A stretch of 24,997 nt of DNA from JAZFYD01 sp036443405. Lineage in GTDB: Bacteria; Planctomycetota; PLA2. The position numbers were made by a program, and so were the translations under genes. The stretch is taken from assembly GCA_036443405.1 (NCBI GenBank), contig JAZFYD010000136.1, forward strand, positions 1-24,997. The letters are read 5' to 3'. The notes beneath the pieces are model-generated. The model made no database searches. It saw only the letters and a program-made list of their open reading frames with translations, and was not told the origin of the DNA. Positions 24,540-24,997 of the stretch are shown piece after piece; the stretch's first letter is position 1; the number at the start of each line of letters is the position of its first letter.

Positions 24540-24997
24540 ATGTACACCCCGCTTTTTTGCAAGAGCAACTTCTCGTTTTTGGAGGGCGCGAGCCACCCCG
24601 CCGAGTTGGTGGAGCGCGCGCACCATCTCGGCCTGGAGAGCTTGGCGCTTACCGACCGCGACGGGGTATACGGCGTGGTGCGGGCGCACGTGCGCGCACG
24701 CGAACTCGGCGTGCACCTCATCCTCGGCTCGCACATCACGGTCGCAACCGGCGCCACATCAAAAACTGGTGACGCTGGCGAACGTATCGTCTTGCTCGCC
24801 CAGGATCGCGGCGGGTACGCCAATCTCACACGACTGATCACGAAGGGGCGCCGCCGCTGCAAAAAGGGCGAGAGCAGCGTGTCTTGGAAGGAGGTGTACG
24901 AACATGCTGAGGGTTTGACGGCGCTGTGGACCGGGGAAGGTCCGCTGCCGGAATTGCGCGAGGCCTTCGGCGACCGGCTTTCGGCCTTACTGGCGCG
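24540..24997 (+). CDS. dnaE2: DnaE2, error-prone DNA polymerase III alpha subunit (N-terminal part, cut by window end)
   Basis: The frame starts at ATG 24540 and is open to the window edge (152 codons; the full protein is expected at over 1000). The start MYTPLFCKSNFSFLEGASHPAELVERAHHLGLESLALTDRDGVYGVVRAHVRARELGVHLILGSHI is the N-terminal PHP domain. The SNFSFLEGASHP variant is typical of DnaE2/ImuC rather than the replicative DnaE1 (which has a HxH near its start). DnaE2 performs the error-prone synthesis in the ImuA-ImuB-DnaE2 mutasome. There is no clear Shine-Dalgarno; a hairpin repeat takes its place. It lies 76 bp after imuB. Confidence 0.93.
   Translation, partial: MYTPLFCKSNFSFLEGASHPAELVERAHHLGLESLALTDRDGVYGVVRAHVRARELGVHLILGSHITVATGATSKTGDAGERIVLLAQDRGGYANLTRLITKGRRRCKKGESSVSWKEVYEHAEGLTALWTGEGPLPELREAFGDRLSALLA

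Overview
The window comes from a high-GC bacterium. A signal-peptide lipoprotein adaptor next to an RND pump points to a two-membrane (Gram-negative type) cell. The lexA-imuA-imuB-dnaE2 cassette and several families of short palindromic intergenic repeats (TAGCCCGG-ended elements, an ACCACAGAG inverted repeat, CCAACGGC hairpins) would suit Planctomycetota or another environmental high-GC phylum such as Myxococcota. The sequence alone does not settle the phylum, and this placement is a guess.

Layout. Positions 1-4760 look like the end of a genomic island. There is the C-terminal end of a tyrosine recombinase (1-153), an unassigned gap, and a minus-strand two-gene operon. That operon encodes an OLD-family ATPase/TOPRIM nuclease followed by a UvrD-type helicase, the arrangement of the anti-phage system Gabija (gajA-gajB). 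A tRNA-Ser(CGA) gene at 4761-4850 has its 3' end pointing into this block, which is where tyrosine-recombinase elements normally insert. Short direct repeats and a tRNA-like T-arm fragment lie between the tRNA and gajA. Base composition is visibly less GC-rich in this block than to the right of the tRNA.

Positions 4934-13545 are ordinary chromosomal genes in changing orientations: a small membrane protein, a large MscS-type mechanosensitive channel, a GNAT acetyltransferase, an AhpD-like CxxC protein, a PLP-dependent aminotransferase, a MOSC-domain protein, a DUF1801/YdeI-like protein, a zinc-ribbon methyltransferase and a DinB-like protein. The aminotransferase and MOSC genes are separated by about 500 bp of nested mobile-type repeats.

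Positions 13786-21413 run on the minus strand. They hold a small membrane protein, a cystathionine beta-synthase-type enzyme with a CBS pair, an M14-type carboxypeptidase, and a tightly coupled RND efflux operon (lipoprotein adaptor then pump). A long inverted repeat lies where the pump gene meets the DinB-like gene tail to tail.

Positions 21436-24997 form an SOS mutagenesis cassette: a perfect 20-bp LexA-type palindrome, lexA, imuA, imuB and the start of dnaE2 (cut by the window end). LexA would repress the cassette. After DNA damage, ImuA, ImuB (a catalytically degenerate Y-family protein with a clamp-binding QLDLF motif) and the DnaE2 polymerase would carry out translesion synthesis. Five copies of a 20-bp hairpin repeat with compensatory base changes are scattered through this cassette. 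Three lie between lexA and imuA, one lies inside the imuA reading frame where it appears to add about 30 codons, and one lies directly in front of the dnaE2 start codon. This repeat-laden cassette and the Gabija island are the two most interesting parts of the window.
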